Both the position numbers and the translations under genes were made by a program. A DNA stretch of 64,000 nucleotides, taken from the NCBI GenBank assembly GCA_914767715.1, contig OU612068.1, positions 22,692,001 through 22,756,000 of the forward strand. Reading direction: 5' to 3'. Of the stretch, positions 1-12,200 are shown piece after piece (position 1 is the stretch's first letter; each line of letters opens with the position of its first letter). This stretch comes from Membranipora membranacea (taxonomy: Eukaryota; Bryozoa; Gymnolaemata; Cheilostomatida; Membraniporidae). The notes under the pieces were generated by a model that saw only the letters and a program-made list of their open reading frames with translations, was not told the DNA's origin and did not search any database.

Positions 1-1110
1 ATCGGTGATATTTTTTCCATATTTGCTATCTATCTCGACCCAAACAAACAATGTAAAACAAAAGTCAGCAACCAATGACAGAGCCCTACTCTCTATGCTG
101 GAAATAAATCGAGGCCAACTTTTCTTATAACTGCCTACATAACCAAATTTCACCTGTTTTGACATGTTTTGATATTATTACTTCACGTACCTGGGAAGTA
201 ACTGGTTTGTACCTGGAAATTGCAGTAGCTGAGAATATTGAGCTGGATAATGGCTTTGTCTATGAGGTGAGGAAAGTGTGTGGAAATGTGAGGACAATAT
301 CAAGTACCAAATAAAGTGAGGTGTCAAGTATATCCGGCTGCCACTATGGCTGCTGTTATTTTCCTGGGCTATAAGGTGTTCCAACAGACAGCAAGCCTAT
401 GATTGTTATTTCGGATCTATCATGGCGGGAACGAGTAGGAGGATCCCACATAGGATTGACTGGTGATGCATGAGGGATAGATCGCCGACCCGCCAAGTAC
501 TACAATGTCAATCGACAGCGAAAGTGTTACTAAGGCAGTTACCCCAAGACAGAGATTTAGATACAAAGTCAATAAGAAACATGATGAAGATGAATATGAA
601 CAGGAACAGCTGGACATTGATTGAGATAGTTGAGCAAAGAAATATGAAGACAGTATTGTCACACCGACAAACTGCTGTATTCACATTCTGCTATACTCTG
701 ACGGATAGACATTCTAACTGGGTCTTTCGATTGAAATTGGTCAAACCGTCTTAATAGTAAGAAAATCTGCCAGGAAAGTCTATGCAAAATTTGTGGATAG
801 CCTATTCTACCACATACCTGCAGGAATTGTAAAGTAACTAATTTCAATCTCGTTACATAGTAGAGGTTCTACTGGCAAAAACATTTGTGTTTTTTGGCAC
901 TGAAAGTAACTTTTAAATTTTAACTGTTCATTTTTCTGCCTCAATTTGTCTAGGCTTTTTCGTTCTCACAACCATAAACTTTATATACTCAATATGAGTA
1001 TATTAAGACTACTATGGTCACAACCAATTCTCTCAGGCTGCTGACATGGTGAGGCTTTTACTATTTAGCCACCTTCAGCATATGGCAGTCTAGCACCACC
1101 TCAAGTTTAC
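1..1110. other. Unassigned sequence, probably intron of the dehydratase gene
   Basis: No exon continuing the dehydratase gene could be found here on the minus strand, although the last recognised exon ends at 1111 with a good splice donor and about a third of the protein is still missing. A short charged plus-strand reading frame (about 508-624, ending in an acidic stretch rich in D, E and Q) is visible but has no recognisable homology, so it is not called as a gene. Confidence 0.4.
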
Positions 1111-4100
1111 CTTGTTATACCAGAAATAGTCACTACGCTGTCAGCCTTCATTGTAGCTGCAAGTGAGGCAGCACCGTCTGTTTCTACAGCAACGATAGGG
1201 ACATCTGACCATCCGACCCCATCCAAACCCTCCACTAGACCTGTAACAGTGGGGACACCAATGAAAGAAAAAAAAACAATAAACATTGACCTAGGATAGA
1301 AGTGCACATATACATATTATATAAAATAATTTTGAAATAAAACAAAAAAATAAAATCCTTTTGGAATGGTTAGATGGCGCAATCGATTAGCAAACTTGCT
1401 ATTCACTGCCAGGCGAATGGTGCCCCAAGGGTTTGTGGGTTCGAGTTCTACTGGGGGAGCCTTCGAGCCTTCAGCAACCAACACCCTCGGGTGTATACCT
1501 CTCCGAATAATATTTGAAATCCTAATAAATAAAATTGAGAATGAAAATGGTTCAGGTAACTCCACAACACTCGCCGATTAAAAGATTGATCTTCTCAGAG
1601 GAGGGTTGGCCGGTAGCCAGCGATCTTTTTGTCCTACATTATTAACTGGTGAGAGAGAGTAAATAAACTGCCAAGGTCATATTTTCATTGGTTATGAAAT
1701 CGTAATCGACACCCTTAGCATATGTAGGTAGTTCTGACCTCCATCTGCCTACAGAATTAATACAGAGCTGGCTTACTATGTGCATGCACTCACGTAGCAT
1801 GTTTCGTATACGTCGCTTCTACACACATTAGAAACAACATTTGTATGAAAACAAAGCTGTGGAAACTCTCAAAGTTTGTCAGTGTCAGAATAGCTCGGTA
1901 AATATTCTATATTGGTTCAGATAAATATTTATAGTTTCCAATTTACATCATACCCTGGAAAAAAACAGTGAGCAGAAACACTAAATAAGGTGTAAGGAGT
2001 GGTCTTGATCTTGTGATCTTTGAGCTCTGGGTTCAATACCCAGCGTCGTCAGTCATTCCTGATTTGTTACTGGAACACCATTCGTCCTAGTCAGGTCCAT
2101 TGTGTGTTTGCACACCCACACGTAGTCAAAAGAACCCCCTCTGATTCTTCGATTTAAAGAGGAGCCGGGTATGAGTACTTTGGGTCTCAGTACCTGTACC
2201 CAAGAGAGGATAACTCTCTCAGCTTCAAAGATGATGATGGACAATCAATTACACCAACTACATCTACAGGTATACCTCGACTATTAACAGGGGACATTCC
2301 TTGCTCTCAATTTTACACAATATATTATATAGGAATACTAGAGCGGGTGAGAATACAATCAGCATATAGTACCCAAGATAGTGCCCCATTGGTTTTCTTT
2401 AAATACATCACTTAAATAAAATAGATAAATAAATAAATATTAAATAAAACATTAAACATAATGTTAAAATGAATTAATCACCAACATTATGCTTACACCT
2501 ATCCATACGTCAGTATTTCATAAGTGTAAATACAACATGTTCTAGTGTACAAAGGGGATACTATCGACTGTCCATGACTTGCTGTGCTAAAACCTTGAAC
2601 TGTAGGCGTTTCAAAAGTCAACAGTTTCCGCTGCTTATGATAAATAAGTTGTTTGCTAGATAGATCTTAGCGGAGTAAATGTTAGCTAGAGTTTAGTTTT
2701 GCTTGTTTGGAGGTGACTTGGTTACACTAGTCTTAGCTCTTAGCTAGCTAAGGTGGAAACTTACGAAGAGTAAAGAAGGTGAGTAAATTAGAGCTAGCAT
2801 TAAATTTCACAATTTAATTTCAGGCTTGCGCGAAGATATGGAATTTTCCTCCAGGGAATAGTTTACTAATCAAGTCTGTTGGCTATCATCCTAGTATCAT
2901 AGCCAACCCAGCTGGACTGCCCAAAAAAACCAAGCCTACAATATTTTAATAAAGACTCACCTGCCAGCAGTCCACCTCCTCCAACAGAAGCAACTACACA
3001 TCCAGGTTTGTCTCCACCTAACATCTGACGTTTTATTTCACTTATCATCGTTGCATGACCTTTCCTGTAACATGAAGGCTATAAACGTACTTAACTATTA
3101 TCAGTAATTGTCTTCACCTTCTAGTCATTGCAAGACAAAATGAATTTTCTATAATGTGAAATAAAATTTGATTTACCCACAGAAACTTCCAGACTGTTTT
3201 CACGTGGTGTGAAAGTTTACCTGGAACTTACTCAATTAAAACTTTCTGATCAATCTAATAATGTCTGGTTTTTGGTTCTTACTTTAAATCTGTTTAACTT
3301 CCTAAAAATAAATATATAAATACATATTTCCCCAAAACCTCACATGTCATCAAATCAAGTAATAACTTGTTTTATTTCCCTGAGTAAACCTGTTTACACT
3401 GCTCTTTTGTAGTTTCCCGGTTTGATTATAAAACAGTTTTCATCATGTTTCTTCTGACTACCTAGGCACACCCAAATTTTATGGTGAACAACAAATACAA
3501 AATAGTGCCAAAGCACATTTTGATTTTCGATTGGAAAAGTTTATCATTCTCAAGATTTTGGTTTGCACCAAGGAGTTAGAGTGAGAGCCTCTAACTCCTT
3601 GGTTGCACATATTATATGCTTTTTGACAGCTGTTTTCATATTGGCAAAATTTGAGTTGGAGTTGTTGGGCTACAAAAGGCTGTGAAATAAAAGTGACAAG
3701 TTTTACATTTGTTTCAGCCACAAGATGAACAAAGGCAAAAACCAATAAGACGGGAAGCGAACTGATGAGCCAATACAAGAACACTGACACCTCATTTTAA
3801 AATTATCAAAGCATTGGCTAGGATATAACCAAGGAGATACTCCTTGATATAACATATATTTCCTGGAGTCTGCTGTGTTATTGGGCATCATAATAATACT
3901 GAAACCACTCACCATATCAGTGGGTGATCAAAAGGATGGACAAAAGCTGCCTCAGGATTGGCCTTCAACCTGATCATAGCAGCCTCATTCGCCTCATTCC
4001 AGATGTTTCCGCTGACTTCAACTTGAGCACCCTTCAAATGTAGAACATAGCAAATAACTTCAAAACAAGATAATGTAAAAGATAATGTAAAATATAAAGT

Positions 4101-7100
4101 AAAAGATCAGTGCAAATCAGAGATCTGGATTAATATTGCTGTCTGCCATGTTAGGCAATGATAGCACTAATGTTGCCTAATGCTTATCCTTCACACCGGT
4201 AACAGATAATGTAACTGATCATAATTTTCTGAGCCTTCCTCCGACGGACCTCACGGAGTTTACACTAACATTATTGTGAAGGTTTATTGAGCAAGATTAA
4301 GGTCTCTGAAACTGAAAAATACCACTTCTCATATCTTAGCAGGATTGAGAATTAACTCCCCCGGCAAGGTGACAAAGTGGCTAATGGTATGAAACCGGAT
4401 AAAACTTTTACCTGTACATGCTACAAACAGGTTTCATTGGCATAATGATGAATGCAGATATTTTTTAAACGTCATACACTTCCGTAGCATAGATACCTAT
4501 GTCTGAGCAGACATACATATTCTAGAGGAATAAAGTTCTCTCTTCGCATATGCTTGATATGGCGAAATAAATTGCTTGCTAATTTTTACTCACACTCTTA
4601 GCTAGCTGAAATAAGTGCTAGTCATCATTGAGTCACTCAAACTCTAGCTTATATCACAATGACAATGCAATGCTGTTGTAATGTAATGCAATGCCCCCAT
4701 GCATGTTTACACCTCAAGGGCGATGGCATTATGACCTCACCTCTGCTCGCAACCGCTCAACAATGAACTCAGGAGTACTGGAAGGTACAAATATAGTACA
4801 GGGCATGTTAAGTTTCCTACTAGCATACGCTGCAGCGAATCCCGCGTTTCCTCCTGAGGAGCATATCACACTCTTCTTACCAGCTTTCTTCTCCTGTAAA
4901 CAAAAAGACTATGCAGATTTCCAGCAGCAAAAACATTGTCTATACTGCCGATGTTGTTTGACATTTTTTTCGAGCCAATATTTCTTGATTACCACAAACC
5001 ATAGACTTAAAATAGTAATAATATTATTACTGTTTTTATTATTTTGGAAGCACTTGTAGGTTTTTGATATTTGCTAGGTAAATAAATATATATGCTCTGA
5101 AATAGATGCATTCAATAAATATATATCTTATAAGATATAAATATTTAGTGGTTGAGAATGGTTGAGAAAAATTTTCTTTCCAGTAAACCTAATAGTTTTA
5201 TTTGTATTTAGGGGCTATTTGAAAGATTGTCATTTTGAGGCCTTCAATTTGATACAAAATATGGGGAGGTGCTACTATAGCTTTAAAGGTATCCCCTTTT
5301 CTTTGGTGGGGAAACTGGTTGATAATGAAATGCTACAACCAGCTATCCCGATACCGTTTAAGCGCTTAGACTAGCTCAAAGGGTAAACTCCAGACTCTTT
5401 ACCGACTCTACTACACTGTTCTTTTTTGTCTTTATTTGATAAGATACGTTTTGCTCACTCAGAAAGCTATCTTAAATTCCTATGCTAGCTTATTTTATTT
5501 TGTATATGGTATATAAACTGCAGTTTTGTTAGAATCTTGGTCACAAGCTATCGGCAAATAGCTGATGTGAATGATAACTTGCGAAAAACTAAACCAAATC
5601 AAGAAAACATATTCGAAAAGACTTATTGTCAGGAAGAGCCCTCACAATATAACCAGACATTCATACTAAATTCCAGTCTAGTCCATGTGTCCAACCTTGT
5701 CGTGTCTGTGATTTATCTCAGCTAGATACAATTTTCTGATAAGATTGTGCAATCACATGCTTAATCAAGTTTGTTTTTGGACTCGGGATACTGCTGGTGA
5801 CAACATCTGTTTTCTGTTACCGAGAGCTAACACCTTTCTAGACTCAGTCTACATCTTAAGACAAGACAACTAAAAACTGGTAAAAGGTTCACACTTTTAA
5901 CTTATTTCATGCAGCATGTACTAAGTAGCACTTTCCGTTCAACCAGACATGTCACGTGCAAAAATGTGAATTAGCCACAAAAATTTCATGTTTCAGTTTG
6001 AGCTTCACAGCGGTGAGAACGTGAACTTTTCTTTTGCCAAATTTCTTTGCATGTATAGGATATTAATGTGAGTGGCATAATGTTCAGCATCAGCATCAAA
6101 TAAAAAATGTTACAAATTCCTGTTAGATTGTTCTTGGTGATATGAGCGAGACATGCAAGATACATCATTCCCCATTCGCTCGCTTCACGGTGAGACTCTA
6201 TGTCTACCGATTTAGACCAAATTGTGGAATGGAAGACATGATATTTGCTGCTTTGCAGATACAAGGGAAATGTCATGAACAGAACAAAGACCTGTTTATG
6301 GCTTTCATTGACCTAACCAAGGCATTTGACACTGTACATCGACCTACACTATGGAAAATACTGCAAAAGATTGGATGTCACACAAAGGTCATCAACATCG
6401 TGTGTGTCCTTCATGATAACATGAAGGCCACTGTATTGGTGGACGGTGAGCTTACGGAGGAGTTTGAAGTGAACACTGGTGTGAAGCAAGGATGTGTGGT
6501 TGCGCCAACGCTCTCCTCCATATAGACAGTTTTCTGAGCTCTTATATATGTCTATATGGGGTACAGCATCCAAGAATAGACAGTTTTATGAGCTATGTTT
6601 TAGGCCTCAATCCGGAGTTGTCCTCTCTCCAGTTTGGTACTTTTAACCCACACCGCATAGGAAAAACCTGCTGAAAGCGGGTTATATTGAAAACCGCTAA
6701 TGTGAGGATAAAAGTGATTTTTGATTCAGAGTTTGCACCATTGAAAACCCTGCGAGATAGGGTTTCCAAATCATTGGAGGCTTGAATGTTGATAAATCTT
6801 AATTTTAGTGACGAAACTCATGAAAGATTCTGCCAAATTGTCCGCAAAACAGGCGGAAAATGCTATAAATGACTATCCAAATACTAAAATTAATTCCCAA
6901 ACTATGTCCGTATGAGTTTCCAATGTTGCAGTTTCTGATTCAAAAATAATTTTTATCCTATTATAAGTGGTTTTCAAGATAACCCTCTTTTCAGCACGTT
7001 TTTCCTATGCGGCGTAGTTTAAAAGTACCAAACTGGAGAGAGGACAACTCCGAATTGAGGCCTAAAACATAGCTCATAAAACTGTCTATTCTTGGATGCT

Positions 7101-9216
7101 GTACCCCATCTAGTCAGACAAAACATGCCAGATGGAATTAAACTCAACCACCGATTTGAAGACATATTCACTCTCCGCTGCCAAGACAGATCAGTGAAGC
7201 AACAATCAGTGAGCTGCAGTGTGCAGACGACAATACCATCGTTGCCCACAGCGCAGAAGACCTCCAACAAGCTATATACGCTTTCAACAGCGCATACACT
7301 GCACGCGGACTAAAGCTAATTGCAAAGAAAACACAAGCCTGCAACTAGAAAATGTGGTGACATTGAACTACCTTGGATGCAGTCTATCAGCAAAAGCTAA
7401 TATTGATGCAGAAACCTCTCGTAGAATCCAGGGTGAAGGAACGGCGATTGGAAAACTACGGCCTCGTGTTTTCAACAATAAAGACATATTATGCGGACAA
7501 TCAAAAATGAAAGCCTACAAGGCAATCATACTACCTACGCCTACCTAGCTATATGGCTCAGAAGCATGAGTGACTTACAGTCATAATCTGAAGGCACTGG
7601 CGAAGTTCCACGACCACAGTGTCAGAAGAATACCAGGTATCACATGGCAGGATCAAGAAACCATCAACAGCGTGTTTGAGCAGGCCAAAGTACCAGCATT
7701 GAGGCAATGGTTATCTAGAACCAGCTTTGGTGGTCCGGGCATGTTGTTCGCATGTCCACTAACCGCCTACCAAAGCATATAATGTACTCTGAGCTCCACA
7801 TGAATAAGCGATCCGGGGTAAACAAAGGAAAAGATACAAAGACATGGTGATTCGAAGCCTGAAGCAGCGCTCCATTGATACAAAAAAGAGTCTGGCATGA
7901 GACAGGAAACTGTGGTGTGCTACAATACGCCATGGTGTCAGATTCTTTGAAAACAACAGAAGACAGATCTTTACGGAGTGAGTGATTGATCTGAAAATGA
8001 ATTTGCCCAATTGAAGACCAAAAGAGTGTGGGATTTGCGTGTTACTGATGATTTTGGCTCTTAAAAGCTTGCTAATTCTGGTTGGAAGGGGTCACTTGTC
8101 GCCCATAGGCCTATCATCGGTCTGGCTGACTATAGAGAGCCTATATTTATTTACATTTACTTCTGAATCGGCTGAATTTGCTGTCATAATTTTAGTATTC
8201 TCGAAGTTAGATTACAATGACAAAACAATCTCTCTTTTTAAAGACTACACAAAGATCAATGCATATCAGTCGGGTAGTTACTTATGTTAAAATTAAGGTA
8301 AGATTTGCGTAGGGAAAAATTGCAAAGCTCTTCTGGAAATGGATTATTGATGGCGGTAAGAGTTTCCCCCATTCCATTCCCTGCATTATGATGTCACTTA
8401 GCAATGTTTGTGATAGGCTGAGCCATAGAGTTATTATATACTCTATGGGATGAGCCCACTAGCGATTGGTTCTTGCATGTAATAATTGTTGTGATGATAT
8501 ACTTCTATCTGTAAAACAGCCTGAGAGTAGTTGAGCGCAGGGTTACTGCTGTGATAGGCGTGGGTTTGATCCCCACTCAGGGCAGATATTTTCATGAATA
8601 AAATACAGTTGCGTTATGGTGACATCATAGTACAAATGGTAACTCAGGAAACCGTGCAGGTGGAAAGGAAATCCAGAATGACATAAAGACAGACTACACA
8701 CTGATAAACTATACATAACTGCAAAAGTCTTTAAATTTCATGATAATATTGTGCCCTGAGTGGGGATCAAACCAGCACCCATCGCGGCAGTAACCCGTAT
8801 GCGTTACCATGGTTGGTTTACAGAAAATATTGTCAAGCTAGACATTAAATGTAAGAACCAATTGTTAACAATCTCTTCTTATCATTAATATTGCGAAGTG
8901 ACATCATAATGTAGAATATGGGAGTTACTTCCCTTGCTTTTACCACCATCAATGAATCATTTGCAGTCTTTCCCAATGCAAATGTTACGTAACTTTATCT
9001 TTAGTAACTACCTGACAATAACATGCATTGGTATTTGTGTAGTCTTTAAGAGCAAAACGATGTGAACCAGCATACCTCTGAGCAAAGATGAGATATACCT
9101 CTAACTTTGAAAGAACCAGAGGGTTGACAATTGTCCAGTTTTAGCAGAACGTCGCACTTTGCAAGAGCTCGGAGTTGTGTGCTCTCAATAAGAGGGGACT
9201 CTATATGTAGTGCCAT
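1111..9216 (-). CDS. SDS: Serine/threonine dehydratase, SDS/SDSL type (5' five exons, C-terminus missing)
   Basis: PLP-dependent deaminase of serine and threonine to pyruvate or 2-oxobutanoate plus ammonia, a cytosolic enzyme in animals. Coding exons on the minus strand: 9216-9076, 4893-4741, 4031-3913, 3064-2961 and 1240-1111; all junctions are in frame and flanked by GT/AG. The start is the ATG directly after a splice acceptor, giving MALHIESPLIEST, as in vertebrate SDS/SDSL. Seen motifs: QPSGSFKVRG with the Schiff-base lysine at residue 37, the phosphate-binding SSGGNAG loop near residues 59-65, HPFDHPLIW, the glycine-rich SVGGGGLLAG near residues 164-173, and GLDGVGWSDVPIVAVET. About 215 residues are encoded; the family is usually 320-330, so roughly the last third lies outside the window or was not recognised. 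The 4.2-kb first intron contains a LINE, a MITE and a fold-back element. SDS and SDSL cannot be separated from this sequence. Confidence 0.9.
1362..1550 (+). mobile_element. tRNA-derived SINE, copy A1
   Basis: A tRNA-like head begins near 1362 with an A-box-like TGGCGCAATCG and a B-box-like GGTTCGAGTTC near 1439, followed by CTGGGGGAGCCTTCGA and an AT-rich tail. The distance between the boxes is longer than in an ordinary tRNA, as for a class with a long variable arm. The same arrangement recurs at about 30684-30840, so this is a dispersed family rather than a lone tRNA pseudogene. It lies in antisense orientation inside an intron of the dehydratase gene. Confidence 0.65.
2000..2075 (+). mobile_element. 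Possible tRNA-like SINE head
   Basis: A B-box-like GGTTCAATACC sits in a perfect five-pair T-arm-like hairpin (CTGGG, seven-base loop, CCCAG) near 2030-2047. The A box upstream is weak, and no second copy was noticed in the window. It could be a decayed tRNA-derived SINE or a chance match. Confidence 0.3.
3565..3607. repeat. Short perfect hairpin (CCAAGGAG family)
   Basis: The arms TGCACCAAGGAGTTAGAG and CTCTAACTCCTTGGTTGCA surround a loop of a few bases. The inner arm CAAGGAG...CTCCTTG is repeated in hairpins near 3828-3848, 33984-34004 and 61806-61832. Confidence 0.6.
6207..7990 (+). mobile_element. Broken LINE (non-LTR retrotransposon) reverse transcriptase fragment
   Basis: Translations in shifting frames give RT core motifs: RFRPNCGMEDMIFAALQ, MAFIDLTKAFDTVHRPTLW (catalytic F-D region), GVKQGCVVAPTL, then after a MITE insertion (6521-7090) LDAVPHLVRQN, CADDNTIVAHS (the YADD-box equivalent), LNYLGCSLSA, a tail with SGHVVRMSTNRLPK, and a C-terminal FFENNRRQIF. 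No endonuclease domain precedes it, so it is 5'-truncated. Stops and at least two frameshifts are present in addition to the insertion, so it is a dead copy. It lies in the first intron of the dehydratase gene, in opposite orientation. The clade was not determined. Confidence 0.85.
6521..7090. mobile_element. Palindromic MITE/fold-back element, copy 1 (inserted in LINE)
   Basis: The ends are inverted copies of TAGACAGTTTTCTGAGCTC, and the arms extend through GGAGTTGTCCTCTCTCCAG and CGCATAGGAAAAAC to near the centre, about 200 bases each. There is no coding capacity. It interrupts the reverse transcriptase between GVKQGCVVAPTL and LDAVPHLV, so it is younger than the LINE. The left end is compound: a partial extra end (about 6521-6552), then a 21-base inverted copy of the LINE sequence that flanks the right end, then the full arm starting near 6573. 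Three other copies lie at 16871, 37436 and 43509. Confidence 0.85.
8228..9060. mobile_element. Long inverted-repeat (fold-back) element carrying tRNA-like segments
   Basis: The left arm (about 8238-8620) and right arm (about 8660-9055) are diverged inverted copies. Shared blocks include TTTAAAGACTACACAAA, ATTGATGGYGGTAA, ATTATGATGTCACTT, GATTGGTTCTTRCAT and GGTTTGATCCCCACTCAGGG. The last block resembles a tRNA B box, and GAGAGTAGTTGAGCGCAG upstream of it is an A-box-like stretch, so each arm may include a tRNA-derived SINE head, placed head to head. The right arm ends about 15 bases from the splice donor of the first dehydratase coding exon. No ORF is present. Confidence 0.65.
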
Positions 9217-12200
9217 CTACAACAAATATCAATCAAAATTATTATAAAAACTTACATTAATAAAGAAGAAAGAGCAGGAAACATAGTCATAGCTATAGGT
9301 CTACTCATCATCAATGAATTCTCAAATGAGTGATGGAGATATTTTCAACAAATTGGCTGAGCGCATCTGCAACAAGATCTTTTTAATAGTTGAATATGTG
9401 AAGATTTTCTTGATTATTCTGAACCTGAAATTCTAATAACAAGATATTATTTATGTTTTTTATATCAAATATTCATCTCCAACACACAATCCTCAGTCAC
9501 CAGCTGCCTGAATTCTAACTGCAACCACTTTATTCAAATATCACATGTCAATGAACTCACACATTAAAATCAACGAGACAAAATTGTTTTCATGACATAC
9601 TAAGGGAGATTTTGTAATAAACAGACCTAAAAACCCTAGGTAATGTGTCTTCTCCATAAATTTGATAATATTTATTATTAAGTCTATGGTCTTATACCAT
9701 GTCCTGGAAACTTTAAAAACATTTGGAGATAGGCAATTTTGGTGATGAGAAGAAAGATTATCATACTCAGTGATTTTAGTGGTACAAATAGAGTTATGAC
9801 ATTAGACATTATTCTTTAAAACAAATTGTCAAAGCATCAGCATGATAGTTCATACAAAGGCAATCAAGGGTCATGATATCAGATATTCTCCTGTGATCGT
9901 GACTTCAATGAGTGACCATTACTTGGGGTTGCCTGTGTCTTTGTTGAGAGATACAGAATATCACGCCCAGATAACTCTGTATTAACACGGAGTAATGCTA
10001 AATCCCTAACAAAGTCACCTATGAGCAGTGCACTGACCCCTGGGCCTGCAACTTCTTACATGAAGGGGGAGGTTAACATTCCATATGTAGAGGGTCGTTT
10101 ACTGCAAATTTACCAAAATATCCGCAAAACAACACAACAGTACTTCCGTGAATGGCTAACATTTAGAATTATTCCACAGAACATGAGCAAAATTTTCACA
10201 AATAATAATCGTTGGTTCAGAACAGGATATATTTTCCGCAAAACTGTTGCTTAATCAACTTAGCAACACAAATTTCTAAGAGCTAACCTTTCTCTTAGGG
10301 GAAATCTGTTCTCTAACCTCAAGAAAGATTCAATATTGTCAAATGAAACCCAAAACTGTTAGGTCTGCGAGTTCCATAAATAATATATTGCTGTGGAAAT
10401 TTCTGCATGAAAGGAACAAAATTTACAACGATCACATAATCACCAATTCAGCATGAGATATAATTACCGTAGAACTTGGGCTCATTTCTTGTAATAACAA
10501 ATAGTATGAGGAGGAAAATTTTATACATTGGGGATCCTGTCGACAAACCTTGAAGAAAAAGTTTTAATACTACACACATGACCTTTGCCTATCCCAATAA
10601 AACTTGCAAGATACCCAGTATCCTCCGGTCAACTCCATACTTTGAAATTATTTCCATAAAGTGAGTGTTGACAGGATATGATATAATATAAGCTTTTTAC
10701 TTTACTCTGGTCTATATGCATTGGCAGATGATGATAATAAAAAAAAGTGAGAAAATACTATAAACTTTGCTGAAATGAGTTATTAATCTGACCCGGTCTG
10801 CATGCCGACTGTCTAGTTGCCAGGAGAAAACCATCCGTATTTGTGTAAATGGTCCACACTGGCCCTCGCTTAGGGGATATTCACACAATAGGTCTCGTAT
10901 CCAAATTGTTCATTGCGTGATGGAACCATTATCTCCTCAGAGAATCTTTTAGCCACAAGCATGATTGATTTGAGCATAGAATTTCATCTCGTTTTAGTAT
11001 GCTGTTTTAAAGTATGCTGTTTTATTCACGAGTCAAAGTCCAAGTGCTTAGACAGGTTTATGTTGAGAACATGATAATGTTCCTAGTTTATGTGTACAAA
11101 ACAAAATAAATTCTGTGCAATATCAGAGAAAATTCTTTCCATGATAATCTGGATTAAAGGTAATGATGAGGAAAAGGTGAAGAGTTTTAAATACCTGGAC
11201 ACTATCCTAGATCAAAAACTGAATCATTTTGACTGAGAACGCCTTCAAAATACTGTATGCTATATCCCATCCCACCTCTGATTGGCTACCTGCTGCTGAT
11301 GGTCAAAGCTTGTGACGGAGATTTTAAAATTTCATTTTCACGTACTCATGATATCTTATTAAACCAGCCATATTTCTTCTTTTTTTAGCGAATGTCATCT
11401 GGCTGGTAAAACGCTGATCCTCATGACAAATTGAGAGCCGAAAGTTTCAGCGCATGCCATGTTTGAAAGCTCAATAGTATTTCTTTTCATCAACTAGCCA
11501 TTATGCCATTATTTCTTTCTGAGCATGATTTTTGTTGCTCAATAATTCCAAATTGCTTAGAAATGATAATTCTACAATGGATGATGAAAGTGTGGCTCAT
11601 CCTTATGGACAACTGGAACTCTAGTTCCGGGACTATCTGGCTGTTCCCTTGCCTTTTATCTTTGATATACTGGTTTATCATCGTAAGTATTTATTATCAT
11701 ACCCGACATTTCAGCGGAATAATAAAAAGACAAATTAAAAAACTGTTCAGGTGCTTACTTAGCAGCATCATTTCCTAAAACTGTATCAGTTACTGAGCTG
11801 AAGCGGAGTAGTCCTATGCTGCTTTTGAATGGGGGGGGGGTTGCCGTCGGATTGTATGTGCAAAACTTGGGAGATCCAGCTGCCGTTGTTTACAGGACAT
11901 ATTCCTCATATTGCAGTAAGTATTTCGCTTGAATAATTAGTGTAGTGTAGTGTGCAATGAGCAGATCCATTAGAGGGTAGGCAGTTTAAAATAATTTCCA
12001 GACTTCAGATACCTTCTGGCTACTCAAGTTAGGTTGGTCGCAATGTGGTATAACATAGGTATGTTTTTGTTTTGTATCATTATTGTACATCAGTCCAGCT
12101 TTACTTCGTCTGCCTGCTCCTAGAAGCTCCGTACTGGACAGCTTCCATCTTATCCAAGTGCGTTTTCTATTCTAAACTACAGCAACTCCTCTACTCCCCA

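Noticed and set aside
3479-3915. Overlapping minus-strand ORFs of 70-103 codons
   Set aside because: They lie in or overlap intron and exon 3 of the dehydratase gene in other frames, and no protein family is recognised.
8039-8290. 83-codon plus-strand ORF after the LINE
   Set aside because: Crosses the border of the fold-back element and has no recognisable content.
11503-11778. 91-codon plus-strand ORF with hydrophobic segments
   Set aside because: AT-rich, overlaps an equally open antisense frame, and has no homology or splice context.
11828-11838. Poly-G runs (also near 23804, 57023 and poly-C near 58923) as quadruplexes or regulatory sites
   Set aside because: Simple homopolymers in intergenic or intronic DNA; nothing else supports a role.
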